Under the pieces are notes generated by a model. It made no database searches. It was given only the letters and a program-made list of their open reading frames with translations, and was not told the DNA's origin. Position numbers and translations under genes: made by a program. DNA of 64,000 bases from Takakia lepidozioides. Its lineage: Eukaryota; Streptophyta; Takakiopsida; Takakiales; Takakiaceae. The number at the start of each line of letters is the position of its first letter. Within the stretch, counting starts at the first letter, position 1. The DNA lies in the NCBI GenBank assembly GCA_030704615.1, contig CM060732.1, positions 13,826,001-13,890,000 on the forward strand, in the 5' to 3' direction. Below, in pieces: positions 31,093 through 42,019 of this stretch.

Positions 31093-32356
31093 TGGTGCGC
31101 CTGAACGCTTCATGAAAACCCCATGTTAGTTCTACGATTCAGACGTTGCACTGCCGCAGCGGAAGCAAAGAAGACAATACAACATCTGGCTATTCCTAGT
31201 TTAACACATCAATGACACTTAATGCTTGAGCTTTATTCAGTGATTATGGTCAGTCCCGTGGATCAGCTCCACTATTCTTTGCTATGGGTTGTGTTGCCAT
31301 TTCATCATCCCTGGTAGGACATTCTTGTAATGAACATGACCACACACAAGTGAGTAATTAGCCATGCAGTAAGCATTACCCTCCATCCCTTCTAAATTCA
31401 TGTCATTGCAAAACCAAAAACTTTCTAATCTTGCATCTCATTCACAGCAAAACCCGCCTCTTCAAAATTTCCTAATTCCCTGTCATGCAGCTTTCTTGAC
31501 CCAGCTCAAGATCCATTCAGTATGTTAAAGATTATGCTACCAAAGATGAAAGCCCTTTCATCACGATCTCTCCATTGTGACAAATAGATATATGGCGATT
31601 TCACCCAAAAACTTGCTGCCAGTGTCAAAACGTTACTTAGAAAATTTCACCAACTACATGACTCCGAGCTCTCCTGATACTCTCATCTTCCTGTCTGCAC
31701 TCTGATCTCCCTCAACCTTTCTCCCTTCATCCTTCTCTCAGTTTCTCCATCACCTCTTTCTTCATCACGATCAGCCTGCTTGGTGCAGCGAGGAGCCCTA
31801 TATCTAAGCTTGGCTGGCTGCAGATTTTTTTCCCTGGAAATGTTAATAATTTACTTGCTCCTAGGCCTTGCATTTACTAATGCCGGCTCCTAAGTTTTAG
31901 TGCCACCGTCCTTATTTACGCACTGATTTATGGAGGTGGCCCACCTTCCCTATAAACAATATTTTCCTGAGATACAATACCAAAAATCGTGGCTTTGCAG
32001 GTTTGAACTCTTGTTCTTGCCCATCTAATATCACTTATTAAAAGTGTCATTTCCTAGCTTTGAACCTTGGATCTCCTGAAATATTGCTATATTGCCTTGA
32101 TGCCCATAAGTACTGCCTCTCGGGTTTGATCTCATGTTCCCTTCGTGGATCTCATCCGTCCGCCTCGTCCTTCATCCCTCCTTCCCTCCTTCCATACCCC
32201 TTTATTTATTGCAGCAGATCCGTACTTACAATGTGTCTTCTCTCGGGTGTGAACCCGGGTTCCCTTGTCCTTCTTCACTGTTTTCATTCATCCTTTCCTC
32301 TTACCACTTTGCCAAAACATCCCCTCAAGGTTTCAACGACCTCTTTTTACACTACA
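31093..32356 (-). repeat. 3' LTR of element C
   Basis: On the plus strand it starts TGGTGCGCCTGAACGC and ends TTACACTACA, matching 35624-36850 in order with a few indels. It is about 37 bp longer than the right copy, mainly through small insertions near 31790 and 32245. TG...CA ends are present on both strands. Confidence 0.85.
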
Positions 32357-32410
32357 GCTGTAGTGTGCACTTCCCTTTTTAGAGCCCGAGTCCCCACGGG
32401 CTGATGACAC

Positions 32411-33200
32411 TCACGTTTTTAGCAGTTTCAAGTCTCTTCGTGATCTTTCCCACCACTTTGCAGCTCCGTCCTCCAGCAAACAAATGCGGTCTCCCTCTTC
32501 TCTGTCATCACCAGTGTGCTTGTCTTTGTACCTGTAGAATTTGTATGGGATTTCCCAAGAGTTCTCCAGCTCGCGTTTCTCGCCTGGCTTCAACACCACA
32601 ACCACCGAACCCACTGTGATTGGTGCATCCTCGTGGTCTTTTGCCAGTGATTTCATCTCCTCACCGAGTGCAGCTACTGCCGCCTGTGGGTCATCATCGT
32701 TTGTTGCCTGCGTCAGGTGCTGCGGGAATTCATCCACAGCCTCAGCTAGCATTGGGGCAGGAGAAGGCATTGTTGGAAACCGTTCATGCAGGCGGTGTCG
32801 TATGAGAGCCAGGTAGAAATCCTCGTCCCACTCTCTCTCACCCAGAATTTGCAGAGCTGTAATGTTTTTGGCCAACATTTCCATCACCCATTTCGTCGTC
32901 ACAATGGTGGCCATTGAAGCAGGCTTCGCTCATGTCCGATCCCATATTTCTTGTAGGCACCCGCAAACTGGTTGTCCCATTCTGCTTCACCATCTGAGAG
33001 TATGACTTTATGCCGAGGTATGACCACTTCTTCCAAAAATTGAGCAGTGAGAGTGGCTGTCTGATCAAGTTCCATGTCCTCAATAGTTTCTTGCGAGCTG
33101 GATGATGTCAAATTTACGAATTCGTGACTGTCACCAAATACTCGTTCCCTTCCCTTGTTTTTGAAAAAGGACCTGCAATATCGCAAATTACACAAGAGAA
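32411..33200 (-). pseudogene. Degenerate integrase, element C
   Basis: Reading from about 33200, 'VICDIAGPFSKTREGNEYLV' gives the first Asp block, 'LEEVVIPRHKVILSDGEAEW' the second Asp, and 'YGIGHERSLLQWPP' the following block. The expected NGxxER is replaced by 'MATIVTTKW', so the catalytic Glu is lost. A C-terminal tail ('GSVVVVLKPGEKRELENSWE') fits the post-core barrel. Frame breaks lie near 33120 and 32920. Confidence 0.6.
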
Positions 33201-33229
33201 CATAGTCATCGCGAAATTGTTGTGAGTCC

Positions 33230-34459
33230 GAAGATCTTCAGCATGACCTAAATTTTCAGTGGGCGCATAGTAGCTTCTTGGTGGGATCTCGTATTCAGTT
33301 TTTTTGTCTTGGTGACTTCCTCTCTCAATGTGGTAGTCATCTCTCTTATCAGTTGGCTTATCCTCCAGGTTGGCCTGTCCACATTCAAGTGTTCCCATGA
33401 CTTTTAGGCTTGTCATACCCTCCAATCTGAGCTTAGGCGTTCTTGATGCCTCCATTGGCTCTTTATGCTGCGAAGAGGTTCCCTCTGATGCTCGTGAGTA
33501 GCTGGTATTGTTGTTGATTTGCTTACTCTCCCCAGCAATCTGTTGTTGTCTTGTTTCTGGTAGCTTGCTTGTGCTTACATGCACCATGTTGATGGCTGGT
33601 ATCTGATTTCTTCCTCCTTCCCTTTGAGTTGTTCTGTTGTTGATCTGTCTTGTGTTTCCTCATTCGTAGGTCTGTGACTTGGACCTATCTCTTCATTGGT
33701 CGCTGTCCACTCTTTTGCTTTCCATTGATGATAAAACTCTTCTAGTCCAGGCACATTTCCCTCTGATTTTTCACTCCTTGTATCTTGTGGGTTTGCTTTA
33801 CCGTCTCTCTTTGCAGTCTCACTTTTTCCTGTAGTCTGAGTTTTCTCCGGTTGTATGTGATCAGATGCTAAATAAATCCTCTCATTCTCTAGTTTTGTTG
33901 ACCAAATCTCAGGCAACCTAGATTGGTACAACTCCTCCATGTTGGTAACACACTCACCTTCTTCCATTTTCTTTTCTGCTGCTCCAGCTATGAATTCCCT
34001 TGCTCTTTGACTCCCCCTACTTGAGGAACCCACACTTTCATGACTTTTTCTTACACAACACTCACTGTTGAACTCTGCCCTAAGGGACTTCCCTTTTTCC
34101 TCTATCTTGTGTACTGCAGATGGAGTACTCATCTCAGAAGTGTGTGCTTTTGGTGGTCCCTTCCCTGCTGGCATCATGTTTCTGATCGGGGAAGTTTCCT
34201 CCTTCCCTCGGCTTTGATTCTCAGTACCATCCCTGAACTGTTCAGATCCCCTGTTGTTTGACTCTTGACTACTTGTTGCGAGTAACAATCTCTCTTTTCC
34301 CAAACGTCTGTGCTGTCCAGCCCTAATGCAGTATACACAAAGCAATTTCCTCACTTCTTTCTCGCTGTTTGCAGTTGACTCAGTGTTTACCATGTTGATC
34401 CTTGGATAGAGTTCATCTGCAATTTGTGTGCCTTCTCTCTTAGTCTGAACTCCCCACAT
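33230..34459 (-). CDS. Long hydrophilic ORF of unknown function, element C
   Basis: The main frame (33575-34459, 294 aa) and its shifted continuation (to about 33230) are very rich in Glu, Lys, Ser, Thr and Gln, with 'LLCVYCIRAGQHRRLG' near the start. A single CX2C pair with later His is not enough for a zinc knuckle. It sits where gag-pol should be. It could be a captured or highly diverged gag-like protein; I cannot say which. Confidence 0.45.
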
Positions 34460-35608
34460 ACTTGATATTTTGACCCGTAAATTATCGCTCCTTCGAAGTT
34501 GTTCCTGCTTCGCCTTTGTGGACTTGTTGAATTGTTATTAATTCATCACTGCAGCATTCATGGTTCTCGTCTTTCAACCTCCTTCAGGCCATTAAATTGA
34601 AAATCCAATGCACTTCGTCAACTTACTCTGTCACGTACCAAGTCCACCTTCACCTGTTTTATTGATGTCCCCTTTCGTTTGGAGATTCACCAATGCCCCC
34701 AGGCTTTTTTTTTTTACCTATTGTGGGGGCCTGATTACAATGTTCATGATCCCGTGGGAGATTTCTCTTAAGTAGACACACTAGACCTCCACTTCTTTGA
34801 TTCTAAGTCACACTTTCTGTTACAATGATGTCATAACTCTTGTTTTAGTAGTCCCAAACAGCTCTGCTTGCCAACTTGCTTGAGGATATTTAATTGTTGG
34901 TTCATCAACTGTATCGTGAAGAAAACCAGTACCACAGAATTACCTCTTTGTCATGAGATTATTGGTTTGAACACGGCATGGTCCAAATGATAGTGCTCGA
35001 TCTCACATTTGCTCCAAACAACCCTTGCTTAAGTGCTTCCTGCAATGCTTCCATAATTCTCCTGACTTTGGCTTGCCACAGACATGTCTCCCATCGTTTT
35101 GTCACATACGTGCCTCTCATCATCAGCCGGCATGCCAGTGCTTCCTTCAAACAGTCTCACCGTTGATGTCATTGATTCGTGATCATGACATGCTTCATTC
35201 TTCTCCATTCAGATCCAGACCGTGGGCAATTTGCATACACCATAACAAGCTTATAAGGATTAACTACCTCTTCAGAACAGACCCTAACTCTTTATACTTG
35301 CGATCTATGGCTCCTCTTTGCATATTTGTTCTCCCACTATGTTAAATTGTGGATAGATGCAGTTGTATCAGGTTGCTTCTCATCATAATGTCAACAAAGC
35401 ACACATGTGGTGTAAAGCCTGCACTGTCCCATACCAGTCAAGCCAGACAATACTAAGGAGATCGTAATCAAGTCAGAGTACTCATAGTAAAGCTTGTCAA
35501 ACCCGATTATATCCATATCCACTCAAACATCTGTGGTTAGTCTTCTAGTGATGATCCGTATGCAGATATAACTATATGACGAATTAAAGAAACGGTCCAC
35601 GAACGTAA
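34460..35608. other. 5' internal non-coding region of element C
   Basis: This is the stretch between the PBS and the hydrophilic ORF on the minus strand. It is AT-rich with many stops in all frames, and no domain is visible. Confidence 0.5.
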
Positions 35609-35620
35609 GCTCTAATACCA
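35609..35620 (-). other. Primer-binding site, element C
   Basis: Minus-strand TGGTATTAGAGC differs by one base from the tRNA-iMet PBS TGGTATCAGAGC. It begins three bases after the LTR end at 35624 and fixes the element's orientation. Confidence 0.75.
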
Positions 35621-35623
35621 AAA

Positions 35624-36850
35624 TGGTGCGCCTGAACGCTTCATGAAAACCCCACGTTTGTTCTACGATTCAGACGTTGCACTGCCGCAGCGGAAACAAA
35701 GAAGACAATACAACATCTGGCTATTCCTAGTTTAACACATCAATGACACTTAATGCTTGAGCTTTATTCAGTGATTATGGTCAGTCCCGTGGATCAGCTC
35801 CACTATTCTTTGCTATGGGTTGTGTTGCCATTTCATCATCCCTGGTAGGACATTCTTGTAATGAACATGACCACACACAAGTGAGTAATTAGCCATGCAG
35901 TAAAGCATTACCCTCCATCCCTTTTAAATTCATTGCAAAACCAAAAACTTTCTAATCTTGCATCTCATTCACAGCAAAACCCGCCTCTTCAAAATTTCCT
36001 AATTCCCTGTCATGCAGCTTTCTTGACCCAGCTCAAGATCCATTCAGTAGGTTAAAGATTATGATACCAAAGATGCAAGCCCTTTTATCACGATCTCTCC
36101 ATTGTGACAAATTGATATATAGCGATTTCACCCAAAAACTTGCTGCCAGTGTCAAAACGTTACTTAGAAAATTTCACCAACTACATGACTCCGAGCTCTC
36201 CTGAAACTCTCATCTTCCTGTCTGCACTCTGATCTCCCTCAACCTTTCTCCCTACGTCCTTCTCTCAGTTTCTCCATCACCTCTTTCTTCATCACGATCA
36301 GCCTGCTTGGTGGTCCTCTATTTAAGCTTGGCTGGCTGCAGATTTTTTTCCCTGGAAATATTAATAATTTACTTGCTCTTACTAATGCCGGCTTCTAAGT
36401 TTTAGTGCCACCGTCCTTATTTACGCACTGATTTATGGAGGTGGCCCACCTTCCCTATAAACAATATTTTCCTGAGATACAATACCAAAAATCGTGGCTT
36501 TCCAGGTATGAACTCTGGTTCTTGCCCATCTAATAACACTTATTAAAAGTGTCATTTCCCAGCTTTGAACCTTGGATCTCCTGAAATATTGCTATATTGC
36601 CTTGATACCCATAAGTACTGCCTCTCCGGTTTGATCTCATGTTCCCTTCATGGATCTCATCCGTCCGCCTCATCCTTCATCCCTCCTTTCCATCCTTCCA
36701 TACCCCTTTATTTATTGCAGCAGATCCGTACTTACAATGTGTCTTCTCCCGGGTTCCCTTGTCCTTCTTCACTGTTTTCATTCATCCTTTCCTCTTACCA
36801 CTTTGCCAAAACATCCCCTCAAGTTTTCAACGACCTCTTTTTACACTACA
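35624..36850 (-). repeat. 5' LTR of element C
   Basis: It matches 31093-32356 nearly base for base over most of its length, with small deletions. It starts TGGTGCGCC and ends TTACACTACA on the plus strand. The adjacent PBS identifies it as the 5' LTR. Confidence 0.85.
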
Positions 36851-37976
36851 GAAGCCTAGGTGAATCACATACCTTCACGCTTGTTATCGCTGTCTAACAT
36901 GCATTCGAAAGCAGGCAAGATGAGCACAAGTAAAGCATATTTGCAACACCACAAAGAAACTTTAATCGTTTGTGGAATGGGACTCTGCGTCATGGCGTCT
37001 AGAACCTGTTTCTCAACGCAAACCATGATGGGGAAATGGAACACAAGTTGCATCTTTACCATTGAAGAACACTTCCCCAATCTCCTTAAGAGCGCCGCTG
37101 CTCCATAATTGAACAATGAAGGTGCTTTGCAAGCAATCACAACAGCAGGTCGATTGCTAGCTCGGGAAATGAAGGTACTAGCCGCCAGCGCACATCCCAA
37201 GAAATGCAAACAAAGCACGAGGATTCTGCTGCTCGAGCACTTAGCCGCCATCTTCCTCCCCCCTAGCAAAAACCACCCCCTAGCAAAAACCAGCACGGGT
37301 ATTGTGCGAATTTTAGGGCAGAGAGACGATAACGTACTCAAACCCGCGATTTCATCCAGTAGGGGATAAATCTCAAGACGCAAAACAAAAAACATCCATT
37401 AGGGTTGTAATCATATAGAGATTTCATCCAATAGGGATGAAATCAATGTTAGGGATTACCATTTACAACAAAAAACCATATCATAGAGGTAGTGGCATAG
37501 CTAGAATCCCAATAAGTAATTGGAGGAAGAGAGAGAGAGAGAGAGGGCAAAAACCAAAAAAAAAAAAGGTGGGGGCACTCCCCGTCCCATCCCCCGTCCC
37601 CACCCCTTGTCCCTGCCCTTTGTCTCAAACCTTACTTAACACCCCCCCCTCCCCCCGTGGCGACCCTCTTCAGTCGCAATAAGGAGCGGGCGTCGCAAAG
37701 TCCCTTGCTGCGACGCCCCACCGTCGCATCAGGGGGCGAGGGTGGGGTCCTCTCTTTCCCTTCATGCCACCTTGCAACAGCGGGTCGCCCCTTTGGGGCC
37801 CCCTCTTCCCCGTCACACCAGCGTGCGACGTTGGCGTCGAAGTCTGGCGGGTTCGCCGGGTCTACGACGCCTGGGCGTCGCAAAAGACGCTGGGGCGTCG
37901 CAGGAGGGGCCGCGGGGGTGGCGTCGCAGGCTCAGTGCCGCGCCCACCATCGGGGCGCGGACTAGCCGTATTGTCA

Positions 37977-37978
<2 letters not shown>
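36851..37978. other. Unassigned region, GC-rich to the right
   Basis: A 176-aa minus frame (36865-37395) overlaps an 86-aa plus frame (37109-37369), and neither carries a known motif. From 37650 the sequence becomes GC-rich with repeated GCGTCGCA-like octamers. A short GA run lies at 37530-37545 and an A run at about 37558-37568. No gene is supported. Confidence 0.4.

Positions 37979-38024
<46 letters not shown>
37979..38024. repeat. Poly-C tract (46 bases)
   Basis: An uninterrupted C run directly precedes the broken 5' end of the chromovirus D integrase fragment. It may mark a rearrangement junction or a mis-assembled gap. Confidence 0.9.
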
Positions 38025-38029
38025 ATTTG

Positions 38030-38242
38030 CAGTAATGAGAGGGTATGATGCAATCATGGTGGTGGTGGATACGTTCAGTTAAATGGCCCATTTCGTCCCT
38101 ACCAAAAAGATGGCAACGGCACAGGAAACGAGATGACTTTTCTTTGCCCATGTTTTCAAGCTTAATGGACTCCTGAAGGATATCGTCTCGGATCGTGATC
38201 CAAAATTTACGAGTAAGTTTTGGAGAGCACTTTGGAAGAAGA
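38030..38242 (+). pseudogene. Chromovirus D integrase core, first fragment
   Basis: The frame reads 'YDAIMVVVDTFS', then (after a TAA) 'MAHFVPTKKMATAQE' and 'DIVSDRDPKFTSKFWRALWK', covering the region from just after the first catalytic Asp to the second (SDRDP). It stops at 'LWKKM', where a 1.8 kb insertion begins. Upstream pol is missing beyond the poly-C tract. Confidence 0.75.
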
Positions 38243-38592
38243 TGTCAAGTTAAATAAACACAGTGTGAAACTAACTAGAATAAAGCTAGTTATTTATATT
38301 TAACACTTGGATTTAGTTCAAGTGTTAAGTCAGGTGTCAAGTTTAGCTTGACACCTGAACCATCTTATCGTCACGAGAGCGTCAGTCGTGCGGCTCATCT
38401 TTCTCGAGTTGAGCCTGCACGACCGAGCTCCTTCACTGCTTAGAATCTAAGTGTGCTTATGAAGGGAGAATAGGATGTTGTGGGGTGGAGTCCCCATAGC
38501 TTGGGGTGCCCCTGGCTCGACTCTTAGTTTAACGAGTGATGTTGTTGTATTTCATGTCCTTGTGTCAACAATGTGATTTTAGTTTTCTATCA
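38243..38592 (+). repeat. Module T, copy 1 (350 bp)
   Basis: It starts TGTCAAG and ends CTATCA, so it has LTR-like TG...CA ends. Reverse-complement copies are at 40813-41147 and 59217-59566. It contains several small inverted repeats, for example 'CTAGTTATTT' and 'AACACTTGGA...TTCAAGTGTT'. Confidence 0.8.
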
Positions 38593-39155
38593 GAGACCGC
38601 ATCTGTCACAATGGCCTTGGCTCGCATCACTGAGCCATCTATAGGATGATCCGGCTGTAGTCTAATGGCCAACTCACGCCGTGTCATGCCCCGAGCCTGC
38701 TCTGATCCTCTCAGAGATGTGTGTATCTGGAAAGGACAAGGCTCCATATCCGCCTCCATGAGGCCCAAACCTGCAATAGCAGCTCTGCCCAAGATCAGTG
38801 GCTAAGCTCCCGAGTCCAACAAGACCCGCAGTGGCCGGTACCTCTTGCCTTCCGGTCCACTCAAAGAAAAAATGTCATCCTGGTTTTCTAACAAGACAAC
38901 TCCAGGTGTCACCATGGCGCGCTCAAAGGCTGGCCTAGCTGGCAGCTCTGTCAACCTGGCAGCTGTAGCTTGCCATGGCGCAGCCGTGGCAGTCTTGACC
39001 CTCAAATCCGAGGATCCCTCTGCCACTATACCTTCCACTAACTCCGTAGAAGATGAAGTGACCTCCCCACTCTCGTAGAGTGTTGCTGCTAGTCTGAACA
39101 CTGCAGCTGGTCTTACCCCCGGCGTCGCGATCATGATTGCCGAGAACAGTGGGGC
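38593..39155 (-). pseudogene. Protease part of element M, copy 1
   Basis: The text parallels 50860-51723: 'RPLRVLLDSGA' with a TAG in place of the next Gln, then 'PLILGRAAIAGLGLMEADME'. The DSG triad of an aspartic protease is visible. The copy is cut at 'AIVTDAVS', where module T begins, so the methyltransferase part is absent. Confidence 0.7.
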
Positions 39156-39922
39156 TTAACACACAGAGGTGGCTGCCCCCAACAACACACTGGTTGCACT
39201 AGCCTTGGCAGCCGGTGCCAGTGCTGTACGTGTAGCTCTCCCCAATGACACAATAACGGCCTCTGTATCTGTCAGGCGAGAACTAGGTGCCATGGATGTC
39301 GTTGACACTGTCTCCCCTAAGATGAATGATTGAGGCAACCTAGCCTGACGGCTTGCCTCCCCACGCTGTGGATCTAACTCCACCTCTGCACCTCGTGGCT
39401 CATGAACTCGTGCTGCTCTTGGAGTGACGGCTGCAGCAGACTCCACCTGCACTAGTGGTAGTGCTGCCCCACACATAAATCCCATGCCTCCCATGTTTCC
39501 TCCGTCAGGATGACGCTGCTGAGGAGGAACAGGAGGTGGACCCTCAGGTCTTGGAGCTGGTACCACCTGAGCTGTGGCCATGGCAGCAAGCCTTTGCTCT
39601 AGTTGCTGAAGCCGGTTGGCCATGCCTTGGTCAACGCCCTGACCTCCACGTCCTTGGCCATACTGTGCTTGCCCTCGTCCCACACCTCGTGCCTGACCAC
39701 CTTGTCCTCTTTGAGGTGCTCCACCTCGCCCTCGGGCACCATAGTTCTCTTGGAACTGGCCTTGCCGCAACTCAGGGTGCAAGTCATAACACTGGGCATC
39801 TCCATGCCCATACTTGCCACAATGCCCACACTGCAACTGTGCAGGCTGTGCTTGTGCCGGCCCTTTGCCACTTTTTGGGCAATCTTTCTTGACATGGGGT
39901 CCTCCACATGTCCAACATACCA
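39156..39922 (-). CDS. Nucleocapsid part of gag, element M copy 1
   Basis: This is the best preserved gag C-terminus of M. 'CWTCGGPHVKKDC' and 'CGHCGKYGHGDAQC' form two zinc knuckles, followed by a Gly/Gln/Arg-rich stretch and 'GVDQGMANRLQQLEQRLAAM'. The frame ends in TAA at 39156-39158, and the same frame continues into protease. The text 'CTCATGAACTCGTG' near 39401 is the undisturbed target site of CACTA1. Confidence 0.75.
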
Positions 39923-39928
39923 ACATAT

Positions 39929-40007
39929 GGACTACTTTATTGTCCATATATGTGTGGTGTAGTTTGGACAGCGATGTAGTTGTGTAGCGATACGTATGCG
40001 CACGACA
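39929..40007 (-). repeat. Module S, copy 1 (truncated)
   Basis: About 79 bp match the 85-bp module at 40727-40811 and 41150-41234 in reverse orientation, ending GCGCACGACA at the AAGA duplication. Confidence 0.8.
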
Positions 40008-40726
40008 AAGATGTAAGCAAGGTTGAGAATGAGCAAGTCTTCCGACCTACCACGGATGGCCAAACAGAAAGGATGTATTTTGTGGTGAAGCAACTCCTGC
40101 GAAATTATGTTTCGGCGGATCAGGCAGACTGGGTGGATCATTTGGATGCGGCAAAATTATGTAGCAGAACACTCCGCGACGGGGGCTTCCCCCTTCCAAG
40201 TGGTCTATAGGAAAGCGCCTTTGGTGCCTACGACTTGGGCCGCCCAAGTAACAAAGGATGGGGCCGAAGAGGATGATAAGAATGTTCATGCGGCAATGGC
40301 GGTGTTGGAGGAACGTTGGAGCTTGCAAAGTCCAACATCGCCAAGGCTAGGAAGCACTATGAATTGCAGGCAAATTGGAGTCGGAGGGAAGTTAAGTTTG
40401 AAGCAGACATGAATGTTTGGTTGAACATCAAGAATTCGCGACTACCTCCGGAAGTGAGTCCGAAGTTTGTATCCGCGTATGCGAGACCTTTTCGCATTCG
40501 AAAGACTCTGAATGAGGATGTATACGAGTTGGAGCTGCCGGCGGAAAACAAAGTGTATCTCGTGTTCCATGTCTCTCTTTTGAAGCCGTACTTCAAAGAT
40601 GAAGCGCGTTCAACTTGGCATCAAGTTTTACGTCCACCACCTGTGCTATTGGATCATGAAAATGAACACGAGTACAAGATGGAGGCAATGCTTAAGTTGA
40701 GGAGGTTCAAGAATCAAGAATTAGAG
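40008..40726 (+). pseudogene. Chromovirus D integrase C-terminal half and start of chromodomain
   Basis: 'FRPTTDGQTERM' carries the catalytic Glu. After frame breaks near 40150 and 40310 come 'ARKHYELQANWSRREVKFEA', 'YARPFRIRKTLNEDVYELEL' and 'YLVFHVSLLKPYF', the usual tail of chromoviral integrases. It ends 'MLKLRRFKNQELE', the first strand of a chromodomain, at the 18.8 kb insertion. The rest is at 59571. Confidence 0.85.
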
Positions 40727-41234
40727 TGTCGTGCGCATATGTATCGCTACACAACTACATCGTTGTCCAAACTACACCACACATATATGGACAATAAAGT
40801 AATCTGCCACAATGATAGAAAACTAAAATCACACTGTTGACACAAGTACAACACCATCACTCGTTAAACTAAGAGCCAGGGGCACCCCAAGCTATGGGGA
40901 CTCCACCCCACAACATCCTATTCTCCCTTCATAAGCACACTTGATTCTAAGCAGTGAAGGAGCTCAGTCGTGCAGGCTCAACTCAAGAGAGATGAGCCGC
41001 ACGACTGACGCTATCGTGAAGATAAGATGGTTTAGGTGTCAAGCTAAACTTGACACCTGACTTAACACTTGAACTAAATCCAAGTGTTAAATACAAATAA
41101 CTAGCTTTATTCTAGTTAGTTTCACAATGTGTTTATTTAACTTGATAGCTGTCGTGCGCATACGTATCGCTACACAACTACATCGCTGTCCAAACTACAC
41201 CACACATATATGGACAATAAAGTAGTCTGCTACA
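40727..41234. repeat. Modules S2-T3-S3
   Basis: S2 (40727-40811) and S3 (41150-41234) are 85-bp direct repeats that start TGTCGTGCGC and end CYACA. They flank T3 (40813-41147), which has TGATAG...CTTGATA ends. S carries ATACGTAT and the palindrome ATATAT. The S-T-S block is the 3' boundary of the large insertion. Confidence 0.75.
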
Positions 41235-41247
41235 ATCGCCCCCCTAG
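41235..41247 (-). other. Candidate polypurine tract, element M
   Basis: Minus-strand CTAGGGGGGCGAT lies directly before S3 (TGTAGCAG...). A purine tract before TG is the expected position for plus-strand priming, which suggests that the 3' LTR of M may begin with S3. Confidence 0.4.
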
Positions 41248-41494
41248 CTGGTGGATAGGTCCCTCTAACTCCAGATAGCTACAAGATGTAATAGCCACAG
41301 CCGTACTAAGTCCTCTATCACTGTCCCTATTGTACTCAAACTCTATAGACCAAGAGGCCGGGTGCAAGAGTAGCCCCATCGTTAGTCGCCGTCTTGCAAT
41401 CTGTGAACTTGAGCCAGGATCTCGTGTGTTCAAGGTCTCCTAGTAGCTTGGCCTTGCATTTCTTGTTAGCCTTCCATGGTTGTATCCCCTCCCA

Positions 41495-42019
41495 CTATCC
41501 AATGCAATGCGGACATAACCAATCCCCATCAGGTACCATCTCAAGAGGTGGAGTCAAACATCCCATATGCCAACCTCTAGAGCATCGATCACACACCAGC
41601 ATGGTGGCTGCCCCTCTAGCAGACCCACACAACATGCACCTCAAACTTGCAGGTACCACTGCCAGGTTTGGGTCAATCCTGCCATCGACATTTGGAAGGT
41701 GACATGGCACACAATTACGCACATGGTCCTTCCAAGTTATGCTATCCCGACCCTCCAAGATCAAGACGCCTGAGGGCAATACCTCTCGAACCCTCAAAAT
41801 GACACGTCCTGCAGTCACATCCAAGGTCGTAGGAGCAGTCTGTTGAAGATAGACATAATCACCAGGGTTAAACCTCCGAACCCCATGACGATAGCCCCCA
41901 CCACGTATGGTAGCATACCTCAACGTATCACGATGTTGTGCAATGGCAAGATTCTCGAAAGCCATGGGCATGACTTTCTTGAACAACTCTGCACGCTGAT
42001 CGCATGCACGTGCCCACAC
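41495..42019 (-). CDS. Integrase C-terminus fused to a PHD finger, element M
   Basis: The 174-aa frame continues the integrase: 'RRFNPGDYVYLQQTAPTTLD' is a post-core barrel block and 'TWKDHVRNCVPCHLPN' follows. Residues 128-172 (41504-41638) are a complete C4HC3 PHD finger: Cys128/Cys131, Cys143/Cys146, His151/Cys154 and Cys169/Cys172, with Trp150 ('SRGWHMGC') and the 'DGDWLCPHC' ending typical of the family. The frame stops two residues later, so PHD is the C-terminal domain. PHD fingers often read histone H3 tails. Here it occupies the place of the chromodomain in chromoviruses. H3 binding is inference. Confidence 0.85.
   Translation of the reverse strand: MWARACDQRAELFKKVMPMAFENLAIAQHRDTLRYATIRGGGYRHGVRRFNPGDYVYLQQTAPTTLDVTAGRVILRVREVLPSGVLILEGRDSITWKDHVRNCVPCHLPNVDGRIDPNLAVVPASLRCMLCGSARGAATMLVCDRCSRGWHMGCLTPPLEMVPDGDWLCPHCIG

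Larger units (their letters stand above)
31093..36850 (-). mobile_element. LTR retrotransposon C (probably non-autonomous)
   Basis: Two long direct repeats (31093-32356 and 35624-36850) bracket a 3.3 kb interior with a PBS next to the right repeat. That makes it a minus-strand LTR element. The interior holds a degenerate integrase and a long hydrophilic ORF, but I find no reverse transcriptase, protease or RNase H. No target-site duplication is evident (AAAAA before the left LTR, GAAGC after the right LTR), so the ends may be slightly misplaced or the element rearranged. Confidence 0.75.
38243..40007. mobile_element. Insertion in chromovirus D: module T1 + antisense piece of M + module S1
   Basis: The block is flanked by the 4-bp duplication AAGA (38239-38242 and 40008-40011) and interrupts the D integrase between 'LWKKM' and 'SKVENEQVFRPTTDGQTER'. 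It starts TGTCAAGTTAAATAAACAC and ends GCGCACGACA, the same ends as the 18.8 kb insertion at 40727-59566. Its centre (38592-39922) is part of the gag-protease region of element M, in the orientation opposite to that seen relative to T in the large insertion. Confidence 0.7.

Noticed and set aside
36865-37395. Minus-strand 176-aa frame as a membrane or secreted protein
   Set aside because: Hydrophobic stretches are not convincing, and a plus-strand frame covers the same bases. No family recognised.
37660-37980. GC-rich ORFs of about 90-110 aa on both strands
   Set aside because: Arg/Pro/Gly composition follows the GCGTCGCA-like low-complexity sequence, with no motif and strong overlap of opposite frames.
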